64,000 nt of DNA, from contig CM055101.1 in the NCBI GenBank assembly GCA_029204225.1, positions 28,695,475-28,759,474 of the forward strand, in the 5' to 3' direction. The notes under the pieces are model-generated. The model was not told where the DNA came from. It saw only the letters and a program-made list of their open reading frames with translations, and did no database searches. The stretch comes from Diphasiastrum complanatum. Lineage: Eukaryota; Streptophyta; Lycopodiopsida; Lycopodiales; Lycopodiaceae. Position numbers and translations under genes: made by a program. Within the stretch, counting starts at the first letter, position 1; every line of letters starts with the position of its first letter. Positions 10,489-24,403 of this stretch are shown here, in pieces.

Positions 10489-13400
10489 ATGGCTGCGGTT
10501 CCATTGATCAAACCCTTGTCACAAGTAGCAACAAGTAATTTTATGTCGAGAAATTTCCAGCAAAAGCATGGCTGCTCTGAAACACCAAATACTTCTTTGA
10601 AACCTAGTTTCATTGATTGTAACTGTTCATTGCTATCTTTAAATTTAGGAATAAAAAATTCTGCATTGCGATTTACTTCAGGGTTCAAGCTGGCCTATCG
10701 TGTACAGCTTCCCTCGTTGGCTCAATCACCAGACAGCAGAGCGATTCCTTTATCAATGGCGCGGATATCAAAATGTAGAACGTCATGCCGAAAACACATT
10801 AATCCCACTATGGCTTGGTACTCTAAGAAGTCACGTAGGATCGGTCCTGCAGACAGAAACTACTTAAGAAGAGTGAGCTGTGGTGTGAGCCGGCGCGTTG
10901 GGAGTGGCAATTCCAACCAAAAGTTTTTCATTGATGATGAATTTGCAGTGATGGAAAGGAACATTTTGAAGGAAACTCAGCTGAGGCAAGCTCTCATGAG
11001 TCTCATTGCCTCAGGCCTTATGTTGATGATGCCTTCCATCCAGTTTGCTGATTCTAGAATTTCAGCAGCAGACAATTCTGCAATCGCTGCGCCAGCCAAT
11101 CAGGTCCGCTTTTGGGGTCCATGATCAATTCACATACTGACGGAATTTAGATTGTCTGCTTTCAATATGAAACTCAGTATAGGATCCGCTCAACGTTTAA
11201 ATACTCGTCGTACAAGAGAATTTAGTTCTGCAAAGCTTTTGATCCCTAGGAAATTACAGGCCAGTTTGTGTGAGTCTGACAGCAGGAGTCTGTCTGGATT
11301 CTGCCTGTTGCCTCTGTTTTTAAAATTAATTTCTCAAACGGTGCCTTGGAAAATGTCCAAGGGTACATTATGAGTATTGAAGTGACCTCACCTTTTACTT
11401 TTGCTGGCATATGGATATTCAGCATAAATAAATTCTTAAAAACATATTATAGCTTGTGAAAAGGCCCAAAAGGCCATAAAGAAGTTTCAGAAGGAGATTA
11501 CAGCAAGACCTGAGATTTTCCAGCCTTCAAAACATTCAGCTGTGTTAAGGGGTTTGCATCTGATCCTTTGTGCTTGGAAAAGGATTTTCCACTGAGCTTT
11601 CCACTAGGTTCAATAACAGTTTATTTATGGCTTGGCTTAGCGGTCTCACCATAAATCTACGGTCCCTTTACCTTGTGGAAATTTCACTACGTACTTTTTG
11701 GAATTTTTCAAACACTTTCAATTTCAGTTGCCATCGGTTTGCAGATAGATTTTTGTTCCTGTTTTCTCACGAGCACATTTTATGATTATACTATTATGAG
11801 ATAGACTTTGTATTCATAATGCTTGTAGCATAGTGACAAATATACTTCATTGATGCCAAGATGAAGGTAGGAAGAGATTCGGTAGCTTTTGTAGCAATAT
11901 GGCTTTTTATGACCCACAAATCTTTACCATTATTAAACGTGTCATTCATCTGCTTTGATCATTGCAGTTGAGACAAGCTGGAGTACTCGTGGAGAAGCTA
12001 GCTGGTGGACTCAAGACTAGCAAGGTTAGTGAGCCTAACTTTGTGAATAAATAGAGCTCTTACTACTTCTATATTTGGGTTGCTGACACATTAAGTGATG
12101 GATTATCCTAATTGTTATCGGTCCTCGGACAATTTCAGCCAATGATTTCTATACAATGTCTTACAGTCCGCATTATTTTGCTGGGTTACAATCTATTTCA
12201 AGACATGAACAAGCTGTGGACATTTATGTGAAGTGAAGGCTTAAATCATGAACTCAATCAAGCAATACATGAAGCTATCTAACAATCTCCCATAAAGAAT
12301 GGCAAATTGCATCACATACAATCAATGGCCAAGGTCCTGCAAGCGATAACAAGGGCACAAGCTCTCCCACAAAAGTCCAAGCAATACCAATTTATAATGA
12401 ATCCAGATCGCATTCCAGAAATTAGGGTTCTCTGGAACACAATGTTTTTTTTGCCAGTGGTCCATGTGGAGTGGCATAACTTTAAGTCCTCATCATCTGA
12501 GGTGGCGAGAGAGATTGCGAATACAATCCTTGGTCGATTTGGAGGAGGCGGAGAATATTGTGAAGCTATGCCAGCCCATTCTGAAGTTGTTACAAATTGT
12601 TAATAGAGAGGGAGCCACCATGGGATTTGTCTATAAGCTGGTGGACCTGATGGTTGAACGATTACAATCATCTACCAAGGTTCCAACACTTAAATTAGCA
12701 ATAATTGTTTAAAATCTGGCCAAGTGATAATAAAAAAAACTTCAAATTTTGTTTCAAATGTTTGAAATTTTCATTCAAACGTTTCAAATGGATTTCAAAC
12801 GTTGACGTTTGATATGTTTGAATGCAACCTTATGCTGAATAAACAAGTCAACAATATCAAGTACATCAATCTTATTAAGCGTTGCGATAAAATGAGCCAT
12901 TTAGTAAGAGCTCGAAGTGGGAAGATATGATCAGTAATAGAATAGCGGGCCCTGAACCCTACCTGACCCATACCATATAATCTCCTGGATTTTGCCTTAG
13001 TGCTCACTGTTGACGAAAGAATGTTACTACATAGCTTTGCTACAACATGTCCAATCATAATGGATGGGATGAATGATATTGGTGGACCAAGAAGATGGGA
13101 AGCTGGCTACGACAACACAATTGAGAAGGATGGCCAGAATAGGTGATAGTAGGTCAGCAGCATGGATTAGTAGTTCAGATTCAAGGTCGTCGAGATCTCT
13201 AGCTTTATGGGTCTTCATTGTCTTAATGGCCGCTAAACCATGTCTGAGGAGAAGGTGAACTCGGAAGGACGAGGGAGATCGAAACTAGAGCATCAGTAGG
13301 TATGGTATAAAGTGTGGTGGCGTAATCAGTCCAAAGACGTAAGTCGTTTAAAAGAGCGCGGGGGATGAACTTACGCCAAAAGGTGCCTATGGAAGAACTG

Positions 13401-16400
13401 TAAAGGAGGTCGACAAGATGTTTCTCTTTGGAATCTTCGTAAGCACACTTTTTATAGCGAAGCAAGCGATGGAGGGAACGGTAGGCAGAATGGAGGAGGT
13501 GTGGAGCATGTATATGTGCATGTGTTACAAAAGAGTGTTGGGAGCAACATTCATCATCAAACCGGGGGGGTGAGGGGGTCTAAAGGATGTAGATTTTTTT
13601 GTTTTTGTGAGTTTTGGAAGGGAAGGTTAGAGAGGCAATGGTGTGGAGTTAAGTGGTGAGGAAGGAGGCTTGTGACTCTAATGGATTGTCATGTGGGAAA
13701 TGATGAAGTAACGAGGCTAGAGACTCTTGATAGAGCGGTCTACACAGATGGTCAAAGGAATATGTGGGTGCACGATATGGTATGGGATGGGATATTCAAT
13801 TATGACGTCAAGGTAGTGCTACGATTGAAGGATAGAAAGGAGTGATCAGAGAGAGTAGTGTGAGTGATGTGAAAATTAGATGTATGTGGAATGGAGGATG
13901 GTGACCCCGTGAGGTGATCAACAACATTGTGGCCTCCACTATGAGGATGACATGTATACCTGCCAAAATCAGGCCAGCAAGCTAGGCCATTATAAATGGC
14001 TAGCTCATGAGCTTCTCCTAGCTGTAGCAAGCACTCTCCATAAGTAGTAATAGCTCCCAAACTGTCATCAGATGTCCTGGTAACTCCTAAGTCGTCTCCA
14101 TCAAGGGCCTGTAAGTGTAGATGATCAGTAGCATCTTGGAAATCCAACTGTCGTGAGGCTGTCTTGGCATTAAAATCACCAGTGAGAAATATATGTCTGC
14201 GCTTTGCATATCTGACAACATCCATAGAAAGATCCAGAAAAGGTGAACTAGTACTATCAACAAAGGAAGAGGACTCTGGAGGAAAGTAACAATCTGCGAT
14301 GAATAGGTCTTTGTCTGAGTCGATGCTGTGTCTATCGATACGGAGCCAAATATAATGTGCATTGTCATCATGTTTGACAAACTCAATGAGAGGGCTGGAT
14401 GCCATTACAATTCCACACCCAAATCTGTAGGCGGTGTGGGTGGGGCCCCGGGATGCTCCCAAGCCTGGGGACCCCAACTCCCTATTTCTGGGAGCTGCCA
14501 GATACATGATGAACATATCGGACCTGGCCATCCCTGTAAATCACTTGTCTCCCCGACGTCTTAGCCTCTTGGAAGGCTTTACGCCTTTCTTCCACTTGGA
14601 TATAGGTAAGGTCATCATCCATATAGATATGAGTGCCATTTAGTTTGGCTCGGTATCATAGGGCTGCCCCCTACAAGCCTCCAGTGAATTAAAGCGAATC
14701 AGCAAGGTAGCACTATCTTGTGTGGTTCTCCAAGCTGTATCCAAACCTTCAGTATTATGAGCTAGTGTAGTCTCAAGAAAATGCTTTGCCTCTTTAAGTG
14801 CATTTTTCTGTCCATAAGGCTGTGTACTCTAATGTTAAGAGATTTATGTGCTTGAGACTTTTCTTTAAAAGAGTAGCTGAAATAACGGATGAAATGGGAG
14901 CACTTGTCTTACTACCCTTTTTTAACACTATGGCCCAAGAGAGGATTTCTTGGTGATGCTGAGTGATCTTGGACTCCAGTTCTTGAATCTTTGTCATAGT
15001 GTGAGATGGGGAGCCCCGCCTCTCTTGTAAACAAATTATTTGGCTTTCAAGAGATTTGACTCTTTCCTCCTTCAACGACTCTGTAAGAAGCCCCACTTCA
15101 CTTCTCAATGCCCTGAATTCTCTCCCGAACTTTTCCATAGCTTGCTAGTTTGGGATGAGTTGATCCCTGACCTTAGAACTGCTGTAAAGTTCTCGTGGAT
15201 CTAGAGTAGCTAGCAATGGGTTATTAGACGGAGTGATTGAAGCCTCACAAGGATTATGCCAGGTGAGGAGGATAAATGGGATGGGATCAAAGAAGAAGAA
15301 GAGGGGGGGAATGGAGGTAATTGGGGGGGGGGGGGGGGGGAGCAAGGCAGAGAGAGAGAGAGAGATTACATATTAAATGTCCCTATGTATACAATGTCAA
15401 AACCATAGATGCACTCGCGATTCTAGAATTGCTGTCAAAGAAAACAGCGATTCACCCAGAATTGCTGTTTTCTTTTTAAAACCAGGCAATATGGGTATTA
15501 GTAGAGAGAGAAAAAACAGATGATTATGATTACAGTATTTTCAGGTCCAATTTCAGTAGTTTCAGGTCTAATTCCAATAGTTTCAGGTCTTATTCCATTA
15601 TTTATGGTTACAGTAGTTTCAGGTCCAATTTTTTTTTTCTGAAAAGTAAATTTTTTTGTTGGGGGTGATTCTAGGCAGCAAATCGCAATTCGTGAATCGC
15701 TATACCCCTAGAATCGCGATTCGCTGCAACTATTGTCAAAATATGAGTTATCAATAAGCCTGCCGATGTCATTTTGTTTACTCATAGCTTCAAAAATGCT
15801 TAATGATAGTGTCTTCTAGAGCGATTGATGTTTCATTGCGGTCTTTCAATTCAGGTGTTGGACAAGATTACAACAGTGATCAGCGGACAAACCACAGTAA
15901 GCAAGAAGTCTTGTAATGTCATTTTTATCCAGATTCTATGTGAAAAGTGCATCATCAAGTATTAGCTTATCTTGTGGAACACAGAAGACTCTTGGGTTCA
16001 ATCTGTTGTGTGAAGGCAAATCCAGAAATGTGTGACAGTTTAATTTTTTACCATGGTAGCAACAAGTAGAGCTTTAAACTCATGGATTATCAAGACAGTT
16101 TATTGTGATGAATATTATGCTAGGTTTATTCCATGGTAAGGAAAATTTTAATTCAATGCTTTTTTATGCCAGGTGGATCCAGAAATTATAGATAAAGAGC
16201 TTAAGGCGATTGCTGATGGTGAGGTAACCATCATTTTTTTGGGAGTATGAAATAAACCATATGAACCTGTTCTTGGTTTATTTGGTGGACTCTACTTGCT
16301 CAATATTTGAGGAACTTTACACAAATCTAGGCATTAACTTTGTACTCCGGTATAATAAGACAAATTTTGCTCCTCTGTGGCAGCTCTTTATTTCAATAGA

Positions 16401-19400
16401 GGACATTTTCAAGTTTCTGTTCTTCCTCTCTTTCAACTCTCAGATCTTTCTGGAAGCTATAACATTAGGAATTTGCCTTTACTGATCACTTTTCTTAGTT
16501 TGAGTAGGAGACATAAGTAGTGATCTTATGTGTCCTTCTTGCTGTACCATATGAACTCAAATAATATGGTTCCATTAATTTGTTGTTTCAAAGCACTAAA
16601 GCAGTAACTTGTAGCTAGTTTTCTGCATGTAAACAACGATTTTATGGCAACCAGTGGTGTTTCTCACTAGGAAAAAGTATTCTCAGCTTTTAACTACATC
16701 ATAATATTTCATCAATGTATTCCTCAATTACATTTTGATTGGGCACCTCTACCAACCAATGATACAAATGATGTATGGATAGCTAAGATAAAAGGTAAAG
16801 GATCAATAGGGAACCTTCTTCTGCTCATTGAAAAGAAAGAATATGAGATTTGATGGTAGTTCTAAGTGTTATAGTCTGTTTTGTTTTACTCAATGAAAAG
16901 GGTGGGGGATCCGAACATCTAGAATAAAATATTTTTCAAGACATTTCATAACTGATCACATAAGCTTTGCCTAGGCAATTTGATAATATTGGAGCTTTCA
17001 TGCTAATGTTCTTCAATTTGTTTTGTATTTTTCAGGATGATATTGGGGAAAGGTTGAAGTACGAATTATTGAATAATTTGCAAGATACTTGGTCCACTTT
17101 CATTGATGTGGTATGTTGTTACATGCTACTGTTTTTTAATCAATTTTCTGATTGGATTCTTTTAGACTGATGACTTGGCTAGATAAAATACACATTTTAA
17201 GCCAGTACCTAGGGTTGAGTAGTTCACATGTGTTGAGCTAATCTCTAGTTCATGAAATCTTGTTTTGGTCTCAGACTTCAAATTTCAATCCATCAACATT
17301 TTCAGAATCAGCTGGAGCAAGTGCTCAAGGTCTACTGGAGGGAGCAGCTGAAAGAGTATGGTATAGCTTGTCAATTCGTGTTCAAAATGCAACTCATAGA
17401 TGCCAACAACAAATACTTATGTTGGACTACATTAAGCACTTGAAAGAAGAGACAAATCTCGCATAAACATGTGAAGAGAAGTCAACACCCTAACTTTGGG
17501 CATAAAAACTAGAAATTGATACCCAATTGTATTGCGAAGAGTCTGAAATTGCAATTAAATTCAAAAAGATGTGGGGAGTTTTTATTGGACACTTGGCTGA
17601 AAAGTGGATAATTGATATCTATACTTCCAAATATATGATAAACAAACAATAAAGCAATTCCTGTAATGTATTTATGTACTGGGACTAGCCCCTAACTAGT
17701 ATACCCTTAGTACTTGGCCATTATCATTAAGGGCATGTCCTTACGGGACCCCAGTAAGCTAAGTTGTCAATCTCTAGGAGGTTCCACTAAGGGCCTCTAG
17801 ATAGTATACATAGGGCTATCGTTTGCTCATTAAGTAGTTTATGATATTGGTTACTTTTTTAGTCCTAATTAGGTTTCAACTAGTGATTCACATTTTTGTA
17901 GCAAGCTATGAGATGGGAGCTTACGCCTCATAATTGTACAGTTCATATAATTTCGTTTCACACAATATAGATTCGATTGAACAGTAGGATAGAAAATCAC
18001 ATAATGGCCCAAAACTGGATGACATTGGTCTTGAAACTCTTGGCAAACTAGATAAATGAACTGCTCTCAAAAAAACCTTTCATTTGATACCCATTTTGGC
18101 ACCAAATTTTAAAAAAATAAAAAAAATTCGGTGTTTCAAGAAACCCTAATGGGAAATCCCAGATCACATTCTAGAACATGGGCTGCAACATTGATATAAA
18201 CTTTGAAATGGAGACTATACATTTCAAACAAGCACATTCAAAAGGAAGTTGATATGTGAACTTGAGTTACACTGATGGTTATGTAGTCTTTGATATGCAC
18301 AATTAATTATATTCAAATCTTCTTCCCTTTGTAACATTATCATGTCTTATTTATATCTTTTTCATTGAGTTGTCAAATCAGTCTTTCATCTTTTTTTTTG
18401 AAAATCAACAATCATGGCCAATTGGACACTTTTCCACTATTTATGCCACACAAGATTTCTAGTATTGTTTGTCACCGTTATATTTATAGTATTTCTCTAT
18501 TAGCATTCAAGTCTATATTTGATTCGGAGCTCAAAATTCACTCTTGTGATATCTCTAAAAATTGTTACTTCTCTTTTGATTGTTCTTTTTTTTTTGGAAC
18601 TAAAAATATGAAAGTATTCAGTTAATATATTGCACGACTTAGGTTGTGTTTCATGCTATAGTTTTTGTTGGAAGTTTTGTACTTTAGGCTAATGATTGAT
18701 ATGAGCTAAATCTTACTTCAAAAGTTAATCATCTATTGCAAGGTTATAGAGATGAAAACATTGTATTATAGTTTGCAGCATGGGAGCTTTCTACGCTTGT
18801 GGCTTTGGGAGAAAGATGGCTCATCCTAACACCAGTAGTTATTATTCCTATGGCTTGGTAAGTGGTTTAGTGTTTTGTGTTTTTATTCATTTTTATCATA
18901 ATTATTATTTCGTGACCATTGTTGACTGGTTTTTTGGTTATAATGTAGATTTGCTCAGTTCTTTTGAATCAAAGACATATGTGTCTCCACATGACAACTT
19001 TAGGGTCTCTTGATTAGCATGTTTTGTTCTCTTTAGAACATTTAGCCTGCAATTTATGATTGCGACTTGCATTTGCACCTTGTCCATAATTTGTTTGTCA
19101 CGTATATAAGGTCGAGACTTTGTCGGTGGATTCCGTAAGGTTGAAGATTGCTTACCTCCTTTGTCGGTGGACTCCTTAGATTGAAGATTGCACACCTCCT
19201 TCATTATGTTGGTTACTATCATAGACTTAATGTTGATATACTTATGAATTACATGCTTTTGGCAAGAAGCCTCTGCCTAGGCAATCTTCTTGCCAATGAA
19301 GGATGGAGCAACGTCCTTTAGAGCCAACTAATTGTTAAAGGGGGGAAATTCCTTACAAGGCAACCATCTTCATCAAAAACATCAAGACAATGACCCCAAT

Positions 19401-22400
19401 GCGTCCTAAAACCACTCCAAGAGCCCATGTCTCTAAGGTGGCCAAATTGCAATAGCAGCAAGCAATTTTATTGGACAAGAGTAACAAAATGGACAAGATT
19501 TTTGGATGATGGCCAACCAAAAAAGGCAAGGTGAAATTTGAAATGATGGAGATCGCTACAAAGAATAAGGAAGTGAAGAACGAAATTGCTACGCTACAAG
19601 AAGAAATTGCCAATCTCAAGCATGGAAAGAACTTGCCATCAAAAGACACATCCAAGGAGCTCCAAGCCCTCAAACAATGAGAATGCTAAACTTATGACCG
19701 AGGTGATTATAGTTACACTGGTGAAGGAAAGGTTAAGTGATAAAAATTATCTCAACATCAAAGTAAGAGGAATGCCCATTGCCAAATACTCAAGGTGAAA
19801 CCTAGAAAGGTAAACAATCTCTTGAGGTTCCCTATGTTATCTAGTGTATCAAACCTAATGACGAAGGGTATATTATCCTTTTTTGTTCACCTAATGGATA
19901 GAGCTTGGCGAACAAAAAAGGATAATACAAGCTTGGTCATTAGGTTTTGTCACAAGCCAGTCTCTCCAAGCTCGTGAATCCTAGAAGCCGGTGTGTAGAA
20001 TGAACCTCCCAACCATAGGCACCCCCTCCTTGAGTCCTTCTACTTGCTATTCCCGTCAACTGGCACATGGCATCCACCTGTGGGTGATCAGTTCACTTGG
20101 CATGCCTAGCCCCTGTGACCTGTGAATACTTAGTGAGTCATAGAGTACCTCCCCCGTGCCCCGCCAAAGACCTGTGACCCTCTTGGTCACCCCGACTACT
20201 TGCCGGCTAGCATCTCATCACTGACGGCTAGGGTCCCGACGGTCAAGACACACCGCATCTCTGACAACTTGTCAGGCGGCCACACCGGGTCACTGCTCGT
20301 GACGCACCGGTCCCAATTTGGGACAGATGTCCTCTTCGGTCACTGGCCCTTGCCAATACTTGGCCTCAGGCCCTCTGGTGACCGGCCGTGCCAAGGTCAT
20401 GATAGAGTCGTAACTGGACTCTAACAGGTTTGATACACTAGATAACAGAAGGAAAGCACTTAGACAAAGTGGTAAGGTTAAAGGCACACGAGTGTTCATG
20501 GATGATGATCTTGATAAATTGCAAGACCTAGCTATGGAGTATCTTAACTACATAGTACAATACTAGATCAACCATAAAAGCTTGAGAAACTTATCTATGG
20601 AGAACATCAAACACAAGGGAAATTGCTTAAGCACCTCACAACACCAAAACTTGGATAGAGAATGAATTGCTAGAGAGAGAGGGGGGGCGTGGCTCCTCCA
20701 AGTCCTCTATGAGGCAAGCACCTCATGTGCATGCATGGAATGTATAGGTGGCAACCATATGATTGAGCTACTTGGCCAAGTGCGCCACTTGCACTAACTT
20801 AGTTAAGTTACAAATAGGGGCCCCATGTATTTATAAATAAGATGCCCCATGAATAATGTACAACTTAAACTAACATTAGTGCTTAGCCAAAGGGCTAAAT
20901 TAAGCATTACTCTTCAACACCCACCAGTAATGGCAATTTTTAAAGCTAACAGATAACAATGTTCTGAACTTCTCAAGCTTATCTTTACTAAGTGGTTTAG
21001 TAAAAATATCAACAATGTAATTGTTGGTGTCACAATTTGTTAGCTCAATCTCACCATTGTGCGCTTTCTCTCATATGAAGTGTTGGTCCACCTCTATATG
21101 TTTTGTTCGTGCATGGTAGACTAGATCTCTTGCAAGTTGAGGGCAACTTTGGTTATCACAATGTAACAAACTAGGTCCTACTTGAGGAATCTGCATATCA
21201 TCAAGTAGGTGTCGTAACCGAATAGCTTCGCAAGGATTCCTGGTGGTCACCCTGTACTCAACTTCGGTAGATGATAGAGCAATAGTGGGCCACTTCTTGC
21301 CGTACACCCGTAAACCTAGGCTAAAGCAATAGCCTGTTGTCAATCTTTGATTGTCTTTATCACCTGCCCCCATAATCTGAATTTGAATATCCAACTGAAG
21401 ATCACCATCATCAATATATTTAGTCCCATAGGTAATAGTGCCTCTCACATAATGTAGGATCCGCTTGGCTACCTTTCGATGTTATTCAGTACGTTACTCA
21501 TGAATTGACTTGTCATCCCAACCGCATAAGCAATAGCTGGCATGGAGGTTGTAAGTAAATTAGGCTTCCCACTAGTTGACGATAGAGAGTCTCATCTACA
21601 AATGAAGGACCATCATCCTTTGATGGCTTGTTGCTTGCATCCATTGGTGTGCTAGTTGATTGGCTTTCTTGCATATTAAATGTCTTTAATATTTTCTGTG
21701 CATATTTTGCCTGAGAGATAAAAAGACAACACTTCCCTTTCCAAACCTCAACTCCTAGGCAATAGTGCAACAAACCCTCAGGGATTGAGAGATTTTTTTG
21801 CTTGGTGGGAAGAGGGCACCATCCCCAAAATAGAAACTTCTAGCATAATCAATATTATGTGATCAAAAATTTGAGTGTCATTTTTAGTCATCTACTACAA
21901 CTTGTTGGAGAAATAGGAGGTTCGTATTGTAGTTTGATCATGTAATTTGTGTGTAGGAAGAAAATAGGGTTTCCAAACCTTGAGAATTAGCTTCCTTTGT
22001 TTTGTCCCTATACTTACCAAGCTTTTTGTCAAAAGATACAAGTGGTAACATGATCTGTTAACCAAAGTACCCCACGGCACAGGTGCCATGGGGTCCAAGT
22101 ACCATACCAGGTGCCGTACCACGGCACACCTGTTTTTTTTTTTTGGTTTTTTCACCTAAAAATTTTAAAAAAAAAAGGGTGCCACGGCACCCGTGCCATA
22201 CCAGGTGCCGTACCACGGCACCTGGAACTTTGCTGTTAACCCTTCGATAGTCACTAGATAATTGTCGTTGTCGACCCACCTGTTGGCGATTCCCATGTAG
22301 ACTGTGCGATAACGCAAGTAAATATGCAGAAACTGGATAAACCAATGGATGTAGATTAATAATCAGACTAAAAGGATAATAATCCAACAAAACCTTCACC

Positions 22401-24045
22401 AAAACTCAAGCAGTTATGATTCTCTGATGTAAGGGCTCTGTTAATGGATGAAAATGAACTTAATATACTCTAAATTTGAATGACCTAAACGGCTTCAAAA
22501 GATATGTAAAAAACCAACTCAATTGGCCTTGAAATTAGTGCATAAAAATCACAAAAATGATAAAAGAAAATTGATCAAATTGGATGCATTGAGATCTCAA
22601 GTGTCCTTTGAAACCTGATGCAGGTTATGAGCTTATGTTGGCTTCAATAGGAAAGGCAGGTCTTATCAGCTCAAATGATCAGCAACTGGACACCTTGTTA
22701 ATGGCCCTCCGTGTTGACATTTGCTGGACACTGAGTTGAATGATGCTTAAATTTTGGAGTTATTGTCAATGAGTTCATTTCTACTTTGATTGTAGATTTT
22801 GCATGACGACCTCCTTGCATTACCCTGATCTCTTGCTATTTGCTACTTAGATTCTCTGATTTAGACTACTAATTTGGTATTCACATACATGTGTTTTTGA
22901 GTTATCAATGTCCTTGCATGTTTATGTTTCTGTCACTGATATATCTCATTTCATGTTTGATTGAAGGCAAATGTCAAGGTACCGTAACAAGCAAGAAAGA
23001 ACTCTGAGGTGTGAGTCTCTACACCTTAGCATGCCATGAAGATTCATGTGTCTAACTTGCTATTCATTAAGTGGGGGAAAGTACGCAAGCACTTTAAGAA
23101 TAATACAGGATAGTGTCTTTAAGATCTAGTTACGGCATGTCAAGAGCAGAACAACATTATGCTTGACAACAGTTGAGTTTGAGTAGCCAATACCAATCTG
23201 AGGTTGAGCTAACTTGCTAAATCTGCAAAAACCAAGACCCAAGTTGTTGCAGTTATTTTTGTTCAAAACAACAGCTCTTACATGTACCTTGAGAAATGGT
23301 GTCAATTTGATGTTCCAATGTATGTTTCTTGATGGTGGGCTTACAAGAAATTATACTGCAGATCCATTTAAGAAAGTTATTCAAAGCTCTCCTATCCAAT
23401 ACGTTCAAGTCGTAAAGTCTGGACTTCTGTAATACAGTTAAGATAAGCAAGCAAAATCTTCTACACTACAATATGACAATTTTAGCTTATGCTTTCGTGC
23501 TTTTGTTAAATGGAGACTTGGGAGTGATTAAGGCATACACCGGGCTTCTAAGGAACTTGCCTTCATTTGTGTGAAGTAACCCTGATAAGCAAAAAAGCCC
23601 ACACCTGAATGTATGCCAAAAACTGAAACAAGTATAAAGGTATGAGGAAGACTATGAGAGGTGGTTGATCTCTACAAGGAACATGAAAAGATTGAAAAGG
23701 ATTTGTAGTATATTAATGGTGGACACCTGAAAAGCCAAACTGTATAATTATCAATTCTCCTGCAGCGAAGATAAGAAGTTCTTTGTAGATAGATTCTGCA
23801 TTAAATTAATGACACTGCAAATGTTAACAATGTGTAATCGCAACTGTTGATTTGGTGTCCTTCTCCTTGCAGTGAGAGACAAGAAGAGGCATTTCAGCTA
23901 TCCGAAGAAGTTAACCTGAGACAGTTGAAGGTTAGACGAGAGCTTGAAAGAATGGAGTTGAAAGCTTCTCTGCTTGAATTGATCCGCCCACAAAACAAGG
24001 TGACTTTTATACTGCTGTTTCCTTTCAAATGTCCATGCAAAAGAT

Positions 24046-24111
<66 letters not shown>

Positions 24112-24358
24112 TTAATGTTTTTTTTCATGCCAAGAGGCATATAATATTGTGCATGTCAAGTATGTGGTATCAGTGGGAGCACATAAAACGTCTCCAAAAC
24201 CAGTAAAGAAAAGTGCATGTAGATATTCTACTAAGTAACTGAACTATTGTAATTGAAGATATGAAATATAGAAACATGTGCTGATATGAACAATGATTGA
24301 ATGATATAGTGTCATTGTCATGTCTTGTGGGAATGAGGAAGGATGTAATGCAAGCTGC

Positions 24359-24403
<45 letters not shown>

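Noticed and set aside
13800-14531. Host endonuclease/phosphatase gene
   Set aside because: The domain is real but is flanked by LINE ORF1 and RT pieces in the same orientation, so it is a retrotransposon part.
17291-17443. Alternative exon 7 frame starting after TTTTCAG
   Set aside because: It gives a helical-looking peptide but cannot be joined in phase to exon 8, while the frame from 17275 to 17360 can.
19353-19673. 106-codon - strand frame
   Set aside because: Antisense of the LINE ORF1-like coiled coil, without motif.
22107-22131. SBP-binding GTAC site with regulatory meaning
   Set aside because: GTAC is a four-base core that is common by chance, and the palindrome is better explained as repeat structure.
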